Below, one piece after another: positions 7,660 to 16,342 of a DNA stretch of 64,000 bases. Both the position numbers and the translations under genes were made by a program. Source of the stretch: Natrinema thermotolerans DSM 11552 (lineage in GTDB: Archaea > Halobacteriota > Halobacteria > Halobacteriales > Natrialbaceae); the NCBI GenBank assembly GCA_000337115.1, contig AOIR01000050.1:17736-81735 (forward strand), in the 5' to 3' direction. Every line of letters begins with the position of its first letter. Position 1 is the first letter of the stretch. The notes under the pieces are model-generated. The model had not been told where the DNA came from. It searched no databases and worked only from the letters and a program-made list of their open reading frames with translations.

Positions 7660-8670
7660 GTGCTGACGACGCTTGCGGTCCTCGGGCTGGCGTTCAGCCT
7701 CGACCTGCTGATCGGGGAGCCGCCGACGGCCGTCCACCCGGTGGCCTGGTTCGGCCGACTCGTCGACGCCGCGGACCGGAACTGGGCCGGCAGCGAGCGG
7801 GGACAGCGGCTGGTCGGAGTCGCCGTCGCCGTCCTCACACCGCTGGTCCCCGCCGCCGTCGCGGGCGGTCTCGTCCTCGTGGCGACGCCGCTGCATCCGA
7901 TGGCCGGTCCCGTCGTCGCCGCGCTCGTCCTCTTTCTGACGACCAGCCTGCGCTCGCTGCTCGAGCTGACCCGGGACGTGGTGGCGGCGACCGACGGGGA
8001 CCCTGATCGAGCCCGCGAGCGGGTCCGCGGGCTGGTGGGCCGGGACACGTCCACCCTCTCACCGGCGGGGCTCCGTAGCGCGGCCGTCGAGAGCGCGGCC
8101 GAGAACCTCGCCGACGGGCTGGTCGCGACGCTGGTCCCCTTCGCCGTCCTCGCGCCGGTGTCGCTGCCGGCCGCCGCGGCGGCCGCCGCGTGGGTCAAGG
8201 GGGTCAACACGCTCGACTCGATGCTTGGCTACCCCTCGAAGCCGATCGGGACCGCGAGCGCCCGACTGGACGACCTCGTCATGTTCCTTCCCGCACGTCT
8301 CGCGGCCGTCTCGATCGCCGTCGCCGCGGTCGACCCGCTCTCGCTCGCCCGCGCTCGAGCGTGGGCGCAAACTCCGCCGTCGCCCAACTCCGGCTGGCCG
8401 ATGGCGACGCTAGCCTGTGCGCTCGGCGTTCGCCTCGAGAAGGTCGGTGTCTACGACCTCAACCCCGACGCCGACCTCCCGACGCTGGCCGAGGGCGAGC
8501 GGGCCGTCGCCGTCGTCGGCCGCGCGGCCGTCGTCGCGATCGCCGTCGCGGTCGCGCTGGCGGCCATCGTCGCGACTGTGCTGACACCGTTTGCCCCCGG
8601 ACTCGAGCCGCTGCGCGCGATACTGACGACCGGCGACGCCGCCCCGGCGGAGGTGGTCCGATGGGCCTGA
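7660..8670 (+). CDS. cbiB: Adenosylcobinamide-phosphate synthase CbiB
   Basis: The 336-residue integral membrane protein opens with the family signature LDLLIGEPPTAVHPVAWFGRL and later carries SAAENLADGLVATL and the KGVNTLDSMLGY segment typical of CbiB/CobD-type synthases. It attaches (R)-1-aminopropan-2-ol phosphate, made by CobD, to adenosylcobyric acid in the membrane. The GTG start at 7660 is preceded ten bases upstream by GGAGG (7645-7649), unusually clear for this genome. Its stop overlaps the cobS start by ten bases, implying translational coupling. Confidence 0.92.
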   Translation: MLTTLAVLGLAFSLDLLIGEPPTAVHPVAWFGRLVDAADRNWAGSERGQRLVGVAVAVLTPLVPAAVAGGLVLVATPLHPMAGPVVAALVLFLTTSLRSLLELTRDVVAATDGDPDRARERVRGLVGRDTSTLSPAGLRSAAVESAAENLADGLVATLVPFAVLAPVSLPAAAAAAAWVKGVNTLDSMLGYPSKPIGTASARLDDLVMFLPARLAAVSIAVAAVDPLSLARARAWAQTPPSPNSGWPMATLACALGVRLEKVGVYDLNPDADLPTLAEGERAVAVVGRAAVVAIAVAVALAAIVATVLTPFAPGLEPLRAILTTGDAAPAEVVRWA

Positions 8671-9440
8671 TCGGTCGTTGGATCGGTGCCCTCCGTGGCG
8701 GGCTGGGCTTTCTGACCCGGTTGCCGGTCGGCTACCGCGACGGGGACTGGACGGCCTTCCGGACGACGCCGGCGGCGTTCCCGGTCGTCGGCCTCGTGGC
8801 CGGAACGCTCGCGGCGCTGCCGCTGCTTGCCGTCGGGACGCTCGCGGCACCGACCGTCGCGGTGGGGTATCTGCTCTCGGTCTACGCCGTGACGGGGATC
8901 CATCACCTCGACGGGATCGCGGACCTGGGCGACGCGCTGGTCGTCCACGGCGATGCCGAGCGCCGCCGCGAGGTGCTGAAGGACACGACGACTGGCGTGG
9001 GCGCGCTGCTCGCGGTCGCGATCACCGTCGCTGTACTGGCGCTCGGCGGTCTCGGGCTGGCCGGACTGTCGGTCCCCGCGGCGGTCGGCGTCGCGATCGG
9101 TGCGGAGATCGGCACGAAACTCGGGATGGCCGCGATGGCCTGTTTCGGCCGTGCCGCGTACGAGGGGATGGGCAAGGGGTTCACTGACGCCGCCGCGCCG
9201 GGATCGTTCCTGCTTCCCCTCACGATCGCCGTCGCAGCGGCCGCCGGCGTCGGCACTGCGCTCGCCCGGCCGCTCCCCGTCGCGGTCGCGCTGGCCGGTG
9301 CCGTCGCCGGCCTCGCGCTCCCGTGGTACTGGGCCGACCGCCACCTCGGCGGCATCAACGGCGATATCTTCGGCGCGGCCAACGAGATCGGCCGCGTCGC
9401 TGGCGTCCACCTGGGGGTGATCGCGTGGACGCTGTCGTGA
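8661..9440 (+). CDS. cobS: Adenosylcobinamide-GDP ribazoletransferase CobS
   Basis: The 259-residue membrane protein has the CobS pattern: an N-terminal GLGFLTRLPVG, the acidic metal-binding GIHHLDGIADLGDAL in the second third and alternating hydrophobic helices to the end. It joins AdoCbi-GDP with alpha-ribazole (phosphate) to make the cobamide. The ATG at 8661 lies inside the last codons of cbiB, and its own 3' end overlaps the cobY start, so three genes are read as an overlapping chain. CbiB and CobS are both membrane enzymes, matching the idea of a membrane assembly complex. Confidence 0.93.
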   Translation: MGLIGRWIGALRGGLGFLTRLPVGYRDGDWTAFRTTPAAFPVVGLVAGTLAALPLLAVGTLAAPTVAVGYLLSVYAVTGIHHLDGIADLGDALVVHGDAERRREVLKDTTTGVGALLAVAITVAVLALGGLGLAGLSVPAAVGVAIGAEIGTKLGMAAMACFGRAAYEGMGKGFTDAAAPGSFLLPLTIAVAAAAGVGTALARPLPVAVALAGAVAGLALPWYWADRHLGGINGDIFGAANEIGRVAGVHLGVIAWTLS

Positions 9441-10027
9441 TGTGTGGCGGGAAGGGGACCCGCCTCGAGAGCCCCCACGAGAAGCCCCTGCACCCGATCG
9501 CCGGGACTCCCATGATCGATCGCGTCCTGTCGGCGCTCGGCGAGAGTCGGATAGAGACCGTCTACGCCGCCGTCTCGCCGAACGCGCCCGAAACGCGGGC
9601 ACACCTCGAAAACCGCGATGGCATCCGGACGATCGAGACAGCTGGCGACGGCTACGTGGCTGATTTGATGACCGTCCTCGAGCGACCCCCCCTTGAGGTG
9701 CCGATCCTGACCGTCGCCGCCGATCTGCCGCTGCTCGAGCCCCCGGTCCTCGACCGGGTCCTCGCGGCCCACGGCGACGACCGCGGTTCGCGGACCGTTT
9801 GCGTCCCCGCGGCGCTCAAGCGCCGGCTTGGCGTCAGCATCGACTCGCGGCTCGAGCCCGAGGACCACCTCTCGCCGACCGGCGTCAACGTGGTCGGCGC
9901 GACCGACGATTCACCATCCATGACCGACATCCACTACGATCCACGACTCGCGATGAACGTGAACCGACGCGAAGACGCACGGCTCGCGGCCGGCCGGCTG
10001 CGGACCCGGGACGGGGAGGGTCGCTGA
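9425..10027 (+). CDS. cobY: GTP:adenosylcobinamide-phosphate guanylyltransferase CobY
   Basis: The 200-residue soluble nucleotidyltransferase carries MCGGKGTRL...EKPL (the GTP-binding loop, residues 6-23) and AADLPLLEP, the metal-binding acidic motif. CobY is the archaeal non-orthologous replacement of bacterial CobU and activates AdoCbi-phosphate with GMP. The GTG at 9425 gives MDAVVMCGGKG; a downstream ATG would cut into the conserved loop. The start overlaps the cobS end by 16 bases. Confidence 0.9.
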   Translation: MDAVVMCGGKGTRLESPHEKPLHPIAGTPMIDRVLSALGESRIETVYAAVSPNAPETRAHLENRDGIRTIETAGDGYVADLMTVLERPPLEVPILTVAADLPLLEPPVLDRVLAAHGDDRGSRTVCVPAALKRRLGVSIDSRLEPEDHLSPTGVNVVGATDDSPSMTDIHYDPRLAMNVNRREDARLAAGRLRTRDGEGR

Positions 10028-10029
10028 CC

Positions 10030-11058
10030 ATGCGCGTGGTCCTCCCCGCCGGAACGACCGAGACTGCCCTGATCGACGGTATCAGCGCCGCCGGGGCCGC
10101 CCCGGAGCTGATGGAACACACCCCCTCCGCGGACGTCGAGATCCTCGAGTACGGGGACCCCGTCGCGTCGCCGGTGACGCCGGTGAGCCCGAACGGCTGT
10201 CCGACGCCCGCAGCCGTGACCCGCGCCGTTCGCGAGGTTATCGACTTCGACGTCGCGGTCGTCGACGCGGGGCTCACCCAGTCGACGGCCGCGCCGACGG
10301 TCGATCTGGGCGTCGAACCCGGGACCGACGTCCGTGAGGCCGTCGCCGTGCCGGCGGCGGACGGGGTCTTCGACCGCGCCTACGACTACGGCGCGAGCCT
10401 CCCCGACGACGAACTGCTGATCGGCGAGACGGTCCCCGGCGGCACGACGACCGCGCTCGGCGTTCTCACCGCACTCGGCGAGACGACCGCCGTCTCCTCG
10501 TCGCTGCCGGAGAACCCGATCGAACGCAAGCGCCGCGTCGTCGACGAGGCACTGGCCGCGAGCGACCTCGCGCCCGGCGACTGCAAAGGCCGCCCGCTCG
10601 AGGCGATCGAAGCGATCGGCGACCCCGTCCAGCCGACGGTGGCCGGGATCGCCGCCGGCGCGCTCGAGTCCGGCACCGCGGTGACGCTGGCCGGCGGCAC
10701 GCAGATGATCGCCGTCGCCGCCGTCCTGCGTCACGCCGGGATCGACGCCCCGCTATCGATCGCGACCACGTCGTTCGTGGCCGACGAGCAGGGCGACCGG
10801 CTCGAGGCGGCCTGTGAGCAGGTCGGGTGCGATCTCACCGTCACCGATCCCGGCTTCGACGGACGCGACCACGTCGCGATGGAACGCTACTGCGCCGGCG
10901 AGGCCAAGGAGGGCGTCGCCATGGGCGGCGCGCTCTCGCTGGTCCCCGACGATGAGATGGCTGCGGTCAGGGACCGGCTCGAGGCGGTCTGTGCCCGGCT
11001 CGGAATCGACGGGTCGGGTGAAGAGCGTCAAGCGACGGAGGAGCCCCGTGGAGCCTGA
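10030..11058 (+). CDS. cobT: CobT-like nicotinate-nucleotide phosphoribosyltransferase
   Basis: The 342-residue protein fits the archaeal branch of nicotinate-nucleotide:dimethylbenzimidazole phosphoribosyltransferases: GETVPGGTTTALGVL around residues 137-151, the VTLAGGTQMIAVAAVLRHAG stretch and YCAGEAKEGVAMGGALSL near the C terminus. It should make alpha-ribazole phosphate or an analogue for the lower cobamide ligand. It starts two bases after the cobY stop and overlaps cobD by eleven bases. The branch is distant from bacterial CobT, so base preference is open. Confidence 0.85.
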   Translation: MRVVLPAGTTETALIDGISAAGAAPELMEHTPSADVEILEYGDPVASPVTPVSPNGCPTPAAVTRAVREVIDFDVAVVDAGLTQSTAAPTVDLGVEPGTDVREAVAVPAADGVFDRAYDYGASLPDDELLIGETVPGGTTTALGVLTALGETTAVSSSLPENPIERKRRVVDEALAASDLAPGDCKGRPLEAIEAIGDPVQPTVAGIAAGALESGTAVTLAGGTQMIAVAAVLRHAGIDAPLSIATTSFVADEQGDRLEAACEQVGCDLTVTDPGFDGRDHVAMERYCAGEAKEGVAMGGALSLVPDDEMAAVRDRLEAVCARLGIDGSGEERQATEEPRGA

Positions 11059-12097
11059 CGCGATCCGACGCGGACAGCGGGTCCCCCATGGCGGCGAAAC
11101 CGACCGGGACCTGCTCGACTTCTCGGCCAACACCAACCCGCGGACTCCCGACGGGGTCGCGGACGTCTACACGGCCGCGCTCGAGGACTCCAGACGCTAT
11201 CCGGACGACGACTATCCCGAGTTCCGGGCCGCCGCGGCCGAATTCGTCGGCTGTGCCCCCGAGCGGGTGATCCCGTCCCCCGGCGGGCTCGCCGCGATCC
11301 GGCTGGCCATGGAGTCCGTCCTCGAGTCGGGCGACGAGGCGCTGGTGCCGTACCCGAGCTTCGGCGAGTACGCCCGGGAGATCCGGCTGCAGGGGGCCAC
11401 GCCGCGGTTCGTCCGCTACGACGACCTCACCAATCTCGGACCGACCACCCTCGAGCCGTGCGCGCTGGCGGTCGTCTGTACGCCGAACAACCCGACCGGC
11501 GACGCCGTCGACCCGGACGCGCTCGAGGCGTTCGCGGCCCGCTGTGCCGACGCGAACACGACGCTGCTCGTCGACGAGGCGTTCCTCGGCTTCACCGACC
11601 GGCCGTCGATGGGTCGGCTGGACCGCGCAAATGTCGTCGTGGCGCGGTCGCTCACCAAGCTCTTCGGCTTGCCGGGACTGCGGGCCGGCTTCGCGGTCGC
11701 AAGCGGTGACCGACGCGACGCGCTCGAGACCGCTCGCCGCTCGTGGTCGCTCGGCACGCCGGCGGCTCGCGTCGGGACGCATTGCCTTCGACAGGACGAC
11801 TTCGTCCGAGACACGCGCGAGCGGGTCGCGGACGAGCGTGACCGGCTTCGCGAGGCCCTCGAGACTCGGTTCGACGTCCACCCCTCGGAGGCCCCGTACC
11901 TGCTGTGTGATGTTGGCGACCGCGACGTGGCGACGGTGATCGCCGACGCGCGGGCCGCCGGCGTCGCCGTCCGGGACGCGACGACGTTCCGTGGGCTGGA
12001 TTCACACGTTCGCGTCGCCGTCAAGGATCGCGCGGCGAACGACCAACTGCTCTCCGCGCTGGGCGTTCGCGACGCCGACGAGGGCGGCGACGACTGA
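11048..12097 (+). CDS. cobD: Threonine-phosphate decarboxylase CobD
   Basis: The 349-residue PLP enzyme of the fold-type I aminotransferase family shows DFSANTNPRTP near the N terminus, CTPNNPTGD, LLVDEAFLGF and the Schiff-base lysine in RSLTKLFGLPGLRAGF. In this context it decarboxylates L-threonine-O-3-phosphate to aminopropanol phosphate for CbiB. Histidinol-phosphate aminotransferase is a close relative, but the operon settles the assignment. The start is GTG at 11048, inside the end of the previous gene. Confidence 0.88.
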   Translation: MEPDAIRRGQRVPHGGETDRDLLDFSANTNPRTPDGVADVYTAALEDSRRYPDDDYPEFRAAAAEFVGCAPERVIPSPGGLAAIRLAMESVLESGDEALVPYPSFGEYAREIRLQGATPRFVRYDDLTNLGPTTLEPCALAVVCTPNNPTGDAVDPDALEAFAARCADANTTLLVDEAFLGFTDRPSMGRLDRANVVVARSLTKLFGLPGLRAGFAVASGDRRDALETARRSWSLGTPAARVGTHCLRQDDFVRDTRERVADERDRLREALETRFDVHPSEAPYLLCDVGDRDVATVIADARAAGVAVRDATTFRGLDSHVRVAVKDRAANDQLLSALGVRDADEGGDD

Positions 12098-12099
12098 CG

Positions 12100-12885
12100 A
12101 TGTCCGACCCCGACCCGGCCTACGGCGCGATCCGACGCGACGGCGTCCTCCGCGTGGGGCGGCCGGCCACCGAGTGGCTCTCGACCGGGCCGAACGGCGG
12201 GCGTCAAACGGCCGATCACGCCTACAACATCTCGGTGCCCGAGGGCTGGGAACGGACGGATCTGGCCGCCTACGTCGGGGAACGCCTCGAGCGAGCGGGC
12301 TTTGACCCGGCGGGTACGACGCGCCGCGGGCCGGCTCTGCTGACCGGCGTCGATATCGACGACGCGCGCGGCGCGTGCCGCGGGCCGGTCACGGTCTACG
12401 CGACTGCCGGGATCTCGAACCCGGCCGCGTTACCGATCGAGCGGTCACACGAGGCGGCGGACCGAACCGACGGGGGCGATGCAGACCCCCTCGCACCCGA
12501 CGAGGCGGCCCAGGGACAGGCTCGGGGGACCGTCAACGTCATTGTCGGCACGACGCGGGCGCTCGCGCCGGGCGCGCTCGAGAACCTGATCGCCGTCGCC
12601 GCGGAGGCCAAAGCCGCGACCTTGCTAGCAGAAACCGGGTTTCCGGGGACTACGACCGACGCGATCGTCGTCGGCCACGACCCCGAAGGCCGGCCGACCG
12701 AGTTCTCCGGCAGCGGGACCGAGGTCGGTGCCGCGACCCGCGCCTGCGTTCGAGACGCCGTTCGGGCGTCGCTCCGGGCCCACTACGCCGACCGCGACGC
12801 GGACGCCCCGGACTCGGTCATCGACGCCACCTACGGCGTCTCCACCGACGGCCGTGCCGCGGTCTTTCGGCCCCCGCTCGAGTGA
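12100..12885 (+). CDS. cbiZ: Adenosylcobinamide amidohydrolase CbiZ
   Basis: The 261-residue protein shows CbiZ features: STGPNGGRQTADHAYNISVPEGW near the N terminus, a central VNVIVGTTRALAPGALENLI and AEAKAATLLAE, and C-terminal SGSGTEVGAATRACV. CbiZ cuts the aminopropanol off imported cobinamide so that the corrin can re-enter at cobyric acid and be rebuilt by CobD and CbiB. Its presence shows that the operon remodels scavenged corrinoids. The ATG lies two bases past the cobD stop; it is the last gene of the run. Confidence 0.92.
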   Translation: MSDPDPAYGAIRRDGVLRVGRPATEWLSTGPNGGRQTADHAYNISVPEGWERTDLAAYVGERLERAGFDPAGTTRRGPALLTGVDIDDARGACRGPVTVYATAGISNPAALPIERSHEAADRTDGGDADPLAPDEAAQGQARGTVNVIVGTTRALAPGALENLIAVAAEAKAATLLAETGFPGTTTDAIVVGHDPEGRPTEFSGSGTEVGAATRACVRDAVRASLRAHYADRDADAPDSVIDATYGVSTDGRAAVFRPPLE

Positions 12886-12921
12886 CCTCTCGAGCGACGG
12901 TCATCGACGGTTCGGCGACGG

Positions 12922-13032
12922 CTACAGAACGCCGACGTACTGCAGGCCCGCGATCAGCACGATCGCGACGACTAAGACGAGTTTGAACAGCCAGGGCGGA
13001 ACGTCCTTTCGGATTCGGAGGGCCCAGTCCAT
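12922..13032 (-). CDS. 36-residue single-span membrane protein
   Basis: The small protein has a basic, amphipathic start (MDWALRIRKDVPPWLF) and one hydrophobic helix (KLVLVVAIVLIAGLQYVGVL). A longer in-frame version lacks the haloarchaeal composition upstream of the ATG at 13032, so I use that start. It looks like a real membrane micro-protein because of the clean helix and its own promoter-like region with a palindrome. The function is unknown. Confidence 0.6.
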   Translation of the reverse strand: MDWALRIRKDVPPWLFKLVLVVAIVLIAGLQYVGVL

Positions 13033-13041
13033 GCAGGAGAA

Positions 13042-13057
13042 TGTAACCCTAGTTACA
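13042..13057 (-). promoter_or_regulatory. Palindrome upstream of the 36-residue membrane protein
   Basis: TGTAAC-CCTA-GTTACA is a perfect inverted repeat of 6-base arms, 10-25 bases before the ATG of the small membrane protein, overlapping where its TATA/transcription start should be. It contains a CTAG, rare in this DNA. A repressor operator is the simplest reading. Confidence 0.4.
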
Positions 13058-13161
13058 ACAATCTTCGGTCGGGTTCCGAGCGCGAACCCGCGACGTCGGT
13101 TCGCCACACCGCGGCGGTTCGAACCCGACAGTTAACCCGTCTCGAGCCCAACCGTCGGCCG

Positions 13162-13611
13162 ATGGACGATCCGTCAGGGACCGACGACCAACCGGGCGAG
13201 GACGACCCGAGGGCCATCCGGTCGATCGCGCTGTCGCCGGAGGACGCCGTCGATGCCTACGTCTACGGCCGGGAGAACCCCGGTGACGCCGTCCTCCGAG
13301 TCACGCCGCCGTTCCACGGCCGGATGCGGGCCCGGATCCACGTCTACCGCCGCGACGACACCGAACTGACCGGCGCAGTACATCTCCCGCCGGCTGACGT
13401 CATCGCCGACGACGTCGTCGCCGACTACCCCGACCTCGAGTCGGCGCTCGCCGATGCCGACCCCGACTCCGACGAAGCCGAACGGATCCGCAAGCGCCAC
13501 GCCGACTCGGTCGAGACGTGGCGAGACCGCGCTCGCGAGGCGATCGTCGAGACGGTCACCCTCGAGACCGACGAGGGGCCACGGCAAGTCGAGGTCAAGA
13601 CGCTGGGATAA
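13162..13611 (+). CDS. Haloarchaeal hypothetical protein, 149 residues
   Basis: This soluble protein begins with a disordered acidic stretch and continues with a compact domain (SIALSPEDAVDAYVYGRENPGDAVLRVTPPFHGRMRARIHVY...) followed by a helical end with RIRKRHADSVETWRDRAREAIVE. There are no cysteines or membrane segments. I do not recognise a described family function. It probably stands as a single gene after the cobamide operon. Confidence 0.7.
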   Translation: MDDPSGTDDQPGEDDPRAIRSIALSPEDAVDAYVYGRENPGDAVLRVTPPFHGRMRARIHVYRRDDTELTGAVHLPPADVIADDVVADYPDLESALADADPDSDEAERIRKRHADSVETWRDRAREAIVETVTLETDEGPRQVEVKTLG

Positions 13612-13741
13612 CACGGCGCGACGAACCGCCGACTGTTTCGAACCGAGACGTGGTTCTCAGCCTCGAGCGTTGCTTCGTCCCGCACTTTCACTTTCACTCC
13701 GCACGGATCGGTTTGATAGACAGTCGGTCCAACTGGACGGT

Positions 13742-13966
13742 ATGCAACTGACAGTCGAGCGGACCGACGACCGAGCCGAGTGCAGCGAGGCCGACGATGC
13801 CACAGTCACTGCGGCCGCGGAGCCGGCCGGACGACAGCGACGCCGCATCGACGTCACCGACCTCCACGCGGCGGGGCTCGAGGCGTTCGTCCGGACGAAC
13901 GTCGATACCGACGCCGTCTCGCTCGAACACCGCGGCGGTCGGACTTACCTGCTGCTCGAGGACTGA
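13742..13966 (+). CDS. Haloarchaeal hypothetical protein, 74 residues
   Basis: The ATG at 13742 opens a short acidic protein: a variable N-terminal half and a compact C-terminal half (IDVTDLHAAGLEAFVRTNVDTDAVSLEHRGGRTYLLLED). The alternation of residues suggests an alpha-beta hairpin. There are no motifs to assign a function. Base composition and codon third positions match the surrounding real genes, which supports translation. Confidence 0.6.
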   Translation: MQLTVERTDDRAECSEADDATVTAAAEPAGRQRRRIDVTDLHAAGLEAFVRTNVDTDAVSLEHRGGRTYLLLED

Positions 13967-14098
13967 CCCTTCTGCGTCGCGATCCGTCATCGCTCGAGCG
14001 GCGCTGGCCGCTGTCCCGATGCGTCGCTGGCCGCTATCCCCTATAAAAAGCGATCGTTCGGGAGCCCGTCCGTCTCGCCGTGACCGGAAGCGGACCGC

Positions 14099-14338
14099 TC
14101 AGAGGCGCTGCAGGCGGACCTCGTCGTCGGAAATCGACTCGACGTGGTCGTCGTCGAGCGGGTAGGTGTCCTCGTCGCGGTCGCCCCAACCGAGTTTCGA
14201 TTTGATCGTGTCGGTCATTCCCGGATCGGGGTCGATGTGGGCGGTCCCGCCGCTGACGGACTGGACGATCCCGATCTCGTCGCCGTTGGCGTTGACGACC
14301 CGTTTTCCCTCGTCGTCGTCGGTGAAGTGTGCGGACAT
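14099..14338 (-). CDS. Small PRC-barrel-like protein, paralogue 1
   Basis: The 79-residue protein reads FTDDDEGKRVVNANGDEIGIVQSVSGGTAHIDPDPG..., a PRC-barrel-like pattern in which a 'G(D/E)xIG' turn leads into short strands, then IKSKLGWGDRDEDTYPLDDDHVESISDDEVRL. A paralogue with the same order of motifs is encoded at 53310. PRC barrels act in RNA processing and as small ligand or partner binding folds. The precise role here is unknown. The frame stays open for a long way upstream, but only the part from the ATG at 14338 has protein-like composition. Confidence 0.75.
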   Translation of the reverse strand: MSAHFTDDDEGKRVVNANGDEIGIVQSVSGGTAHIDPDPGMTDTIKSKLGWGDRDEDTYPLDDDHVESISDDEVRLQRL

Positions 14339-14557
14339 GCACGTTCCCCTCCGCCGGGGGGAAGGGTATAGACTGGCCCTGCATCTGCCCGGCGGTCGCG
14401 GCGAACTCGCCGGCGGTGGATTCTCGGCCGGGAACTGCGCTCGAGTCCGCAGTTCCGGCCCGGGAGCGCTGACCCCGGGCCTCGCCGAGTCGATCGACCC
14501 GACCCGCTCCGCAATGGAACCGGTACGACTAATCGGCAGGAACCGACACCGCCGGTA

Positions 14558-15319
14558 ATGAAACTCGCGCGGATCGCGACCGACGACGGACCGGTATCGG
14601 GACGGTACGAGGACGGCGTCGTTCACGCCGACGACGGGGTCTACGAGGTGGGGACGGACGCCGACTTCCTGCCGCCCTGCGAGCCCTCGGCGCTGTACTG
14701 TATCGGCCGAAACTTCGCGGCGACTATCGACCAGATGGAGTACGAACGCCCCGAGGAACCGGACTTCTTCATCAAGCCGCCGGCGTCGCTGGTCGGCCAC
14801 CGGGATCCGGTTCCCTATCCGTCGTTCAGCGACGAGGTGACCTACGCCGGCGAACTCGCGGCCGTCATCGACGAACCCTGCCGGAACCTCTCCGAGGACG
14901 AGGTCCCCGAAGTCGTCCGGGGCTACACGATCATGAACGATGTGGACGCGCTCGATCAGGGTGGGCGCACACCCAGGAAGGCCTTCGACGCCTCTGGCCC
15001 GCTGGGCCCGTGGATCGAAACCGCCGTCGACCCGACCGGGATCGACATGTACACCGACGTGGCCGGCGAGCGCCGCCAGGAGGCCAACACCGAACTGATG
15101 CTGTTCGGTCCCGACGAGATCATCGCGTATCTCTCCCAACGGGTCACCTTCCGGCCCGGCGACGTGGTCTCGTTCGGCAGTCCGGCCAACCCCGGCCTCG
15201 TCGAACCCGGCGACACCGTCGAGATCACCTACGAGGGCGTCGGCACGCTCCGGAATACCGTCGTGAACTCGAGCGAGCGCGAGACCCTGCCGCTCGAGGG
15301 AGAGTCCGTTCGAGCATAG
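14558..15319 (+). CDS. Fumarylacetoacetate hydrolase family protein
   Basis: The 253-residue protein has the FAH catalytic core: YCIGRNFAATIDQM, PDFFIKPPASLVGHRDPVPYP, the metal-binding Glu of VTYAGELAAVI, and YTIMNDVDALD...KAFDASGPLGPWI. The family hydrolyses or decarboxylates acylpyruvate-type compounds or performs oxaloacetate decarboxylation or isomerisation in aromatic degradation. The usual TRKxFDG segment is altered to PRKAFDAS. No pathway neighbour identifies the substrate. The ATG is at 14558. Confidence 0.88.
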   Translation: MKLARIATDDGPVSGRYEDGVVHADDGVYEVGTDADFLPPCEPSALYCIGRNFAATIDQMEYERPEEPDFFIKPPASLVGHRDPVPYPSFSDEVTYAGELAAVIDEPCRNLSEDEVPEVVRGYTIMNDVDALDQGGRTPRKAFDASGPLGPWIETAVDPTGIDMYTDVAGERRQEANTELMLFGPDEIIAYLSQRVTFRPGDVVSFGSPANPGLVEPGDTVEITYEGVGTLRNTVVNSSERETLPLEGESVRA

Positions 15320-15419
15320 TTCGTCGCGCGAACGCGCCGGCCGGTCGTGCGACCATCTCCTCGAACCCCCTATCGTCGAAGGGCAAACACGGATGCTTCT
15401 AGCGTCCCTAACTAGACCG

Positions 15420-15614
15420 ATGTCGATGGACGAATTCAACCCAGCGGAGCTACTCGAGACAGGCGGGTCACAACTGAAGACGAGTCTCCCCGGCGTGGTC
15501 GTGACGACGAAACTCACCGATGCGGATGCGGACGAACTGGAAGCGGTTCACCGCCGGCAGCTGGAGTTCGCACTCGAACACGCCGAAGAAGCGAAGGAAG
15601 CGACCCGGATGTAA
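15420..15614 (+). CDS. Haloarchaeal hypothetical protein, 64 residues
   Basis: A short acidic protein starting MSMDEFNPAELLETG with a core strand (LPGVVVTTKLTDADADELEAV) and a C-terminal helix full of Glu and Ala (HRRQLEFALEHAEEAKEATRM). A second ATG six bases downstream is also possible. No cysteine and no membrane segment. The function is unknown. Confidence 0.65.
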   Translation: MSMDEFNPAELLETGGSQLKTSLPGVVVTTKLTDADADELEAVHRRQLEFALEHAEEAKEATRM

Positions 15615-15775
15615 TTACGGGCATCAGGTCCGAAAAATTCCCGTTCTGTAGTGACACTCCGCGGAGCCGAACGACGTGCGTGACGGGACGTAACCGGTCG
15701 ACGACCGCTCGATGAGAGACCGAGCCCAACTGCCGGGTAGAAAGGCACTTCACGGCGACCGCCCACCGACGACAC

Positions 15776-16285
15776 GTGAGCGCCGACACCCGACGCGTCG
15801 AGGTCTACCCCGGCCGCGAGGTCGTCGTCGAGTTCGACCCCGAACTCACCTTCGAGTGCGTCGACGACTGCACGTGGTGTTGTCACCACGGCGTGTTGCT
15901 GTACGATCGGGACCTCCTCGAGCTGGCCCAGCGGGCGAACCTCTCGGAGACGACGACCGACTTCCGCGGCGAGAAGTTCGTCACCCGCGAGGCGAAAGAC
16001 CGCGACGACCACGTCGCCGAGGACGGCCACGCCTGTGCCTTCCTGCGCGAGGACGGCCTCTGTACGCTCCATCTCGAGGAGGACTGGAAACCCACCCGGT
16101 GTTCGGTCTTTCCGCTCGCCGTCCACCTCGAGGATGGCGACCTCCACGTCGACATCAGGGACTCGGCCCACGACCACTGCGAGGGACTGAACGTCAGCGA
16201 GCGGTCGGTCATCGACAACCTCGAGGCGTTCCTCCCGGAAGTGCTGTGGGACCTCGAGAACCCCGACTCGGACCGGGAACTGTAG
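15776..16285 (+). CDS. YkgJ-type cysteine-cluster protein
   Basis: The 169-residue protein contains FECVDDCTWCCHHGVLLY near residue 27 followed by CAFLREDGLC and RCSVFPLAV, the Cys pattern of the YkgJ/zinc-or-iron-binding cysteine cluster family (Pfam CxxxCCxxxG then CxxL...C). Members probably bind a metal or cluster and are of unknown biochemical role. It opens with GTG at 15776. The gene is convergent with none and precedes aIF1A by 140 bases. Confidence 0.85.
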   Translation: MSADTRRVEVYPGREVVVEFDPELTFECVDDCTWCCHHGVLLYDRDLLELAQRANLSETTTDFRGEKFVTREAKDRDDHVAEDGHACAFLREDGLCTLHLEEDWKPTRCSVFPLAVHLEDGDLHVDIRDSAHDHCEGLNVSERSVIDNLEAFLPEVLWDLENPDSDREL

Positions 16286-16342
16286 CGGTGCCCCCACCGA
16301 ACCTCCCGTAAATGGCAAACGGCCGTCAGCTATTTTCCCGTG

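Noticed and set aside
14339-15517. Long upstream extension of the small PRC-barrel-like gene
   Set aside because: The frame runs antisense to the FAA hydrolase gene and has no haloarchaeal protein composition. Only the last 79 codons are protein-like.
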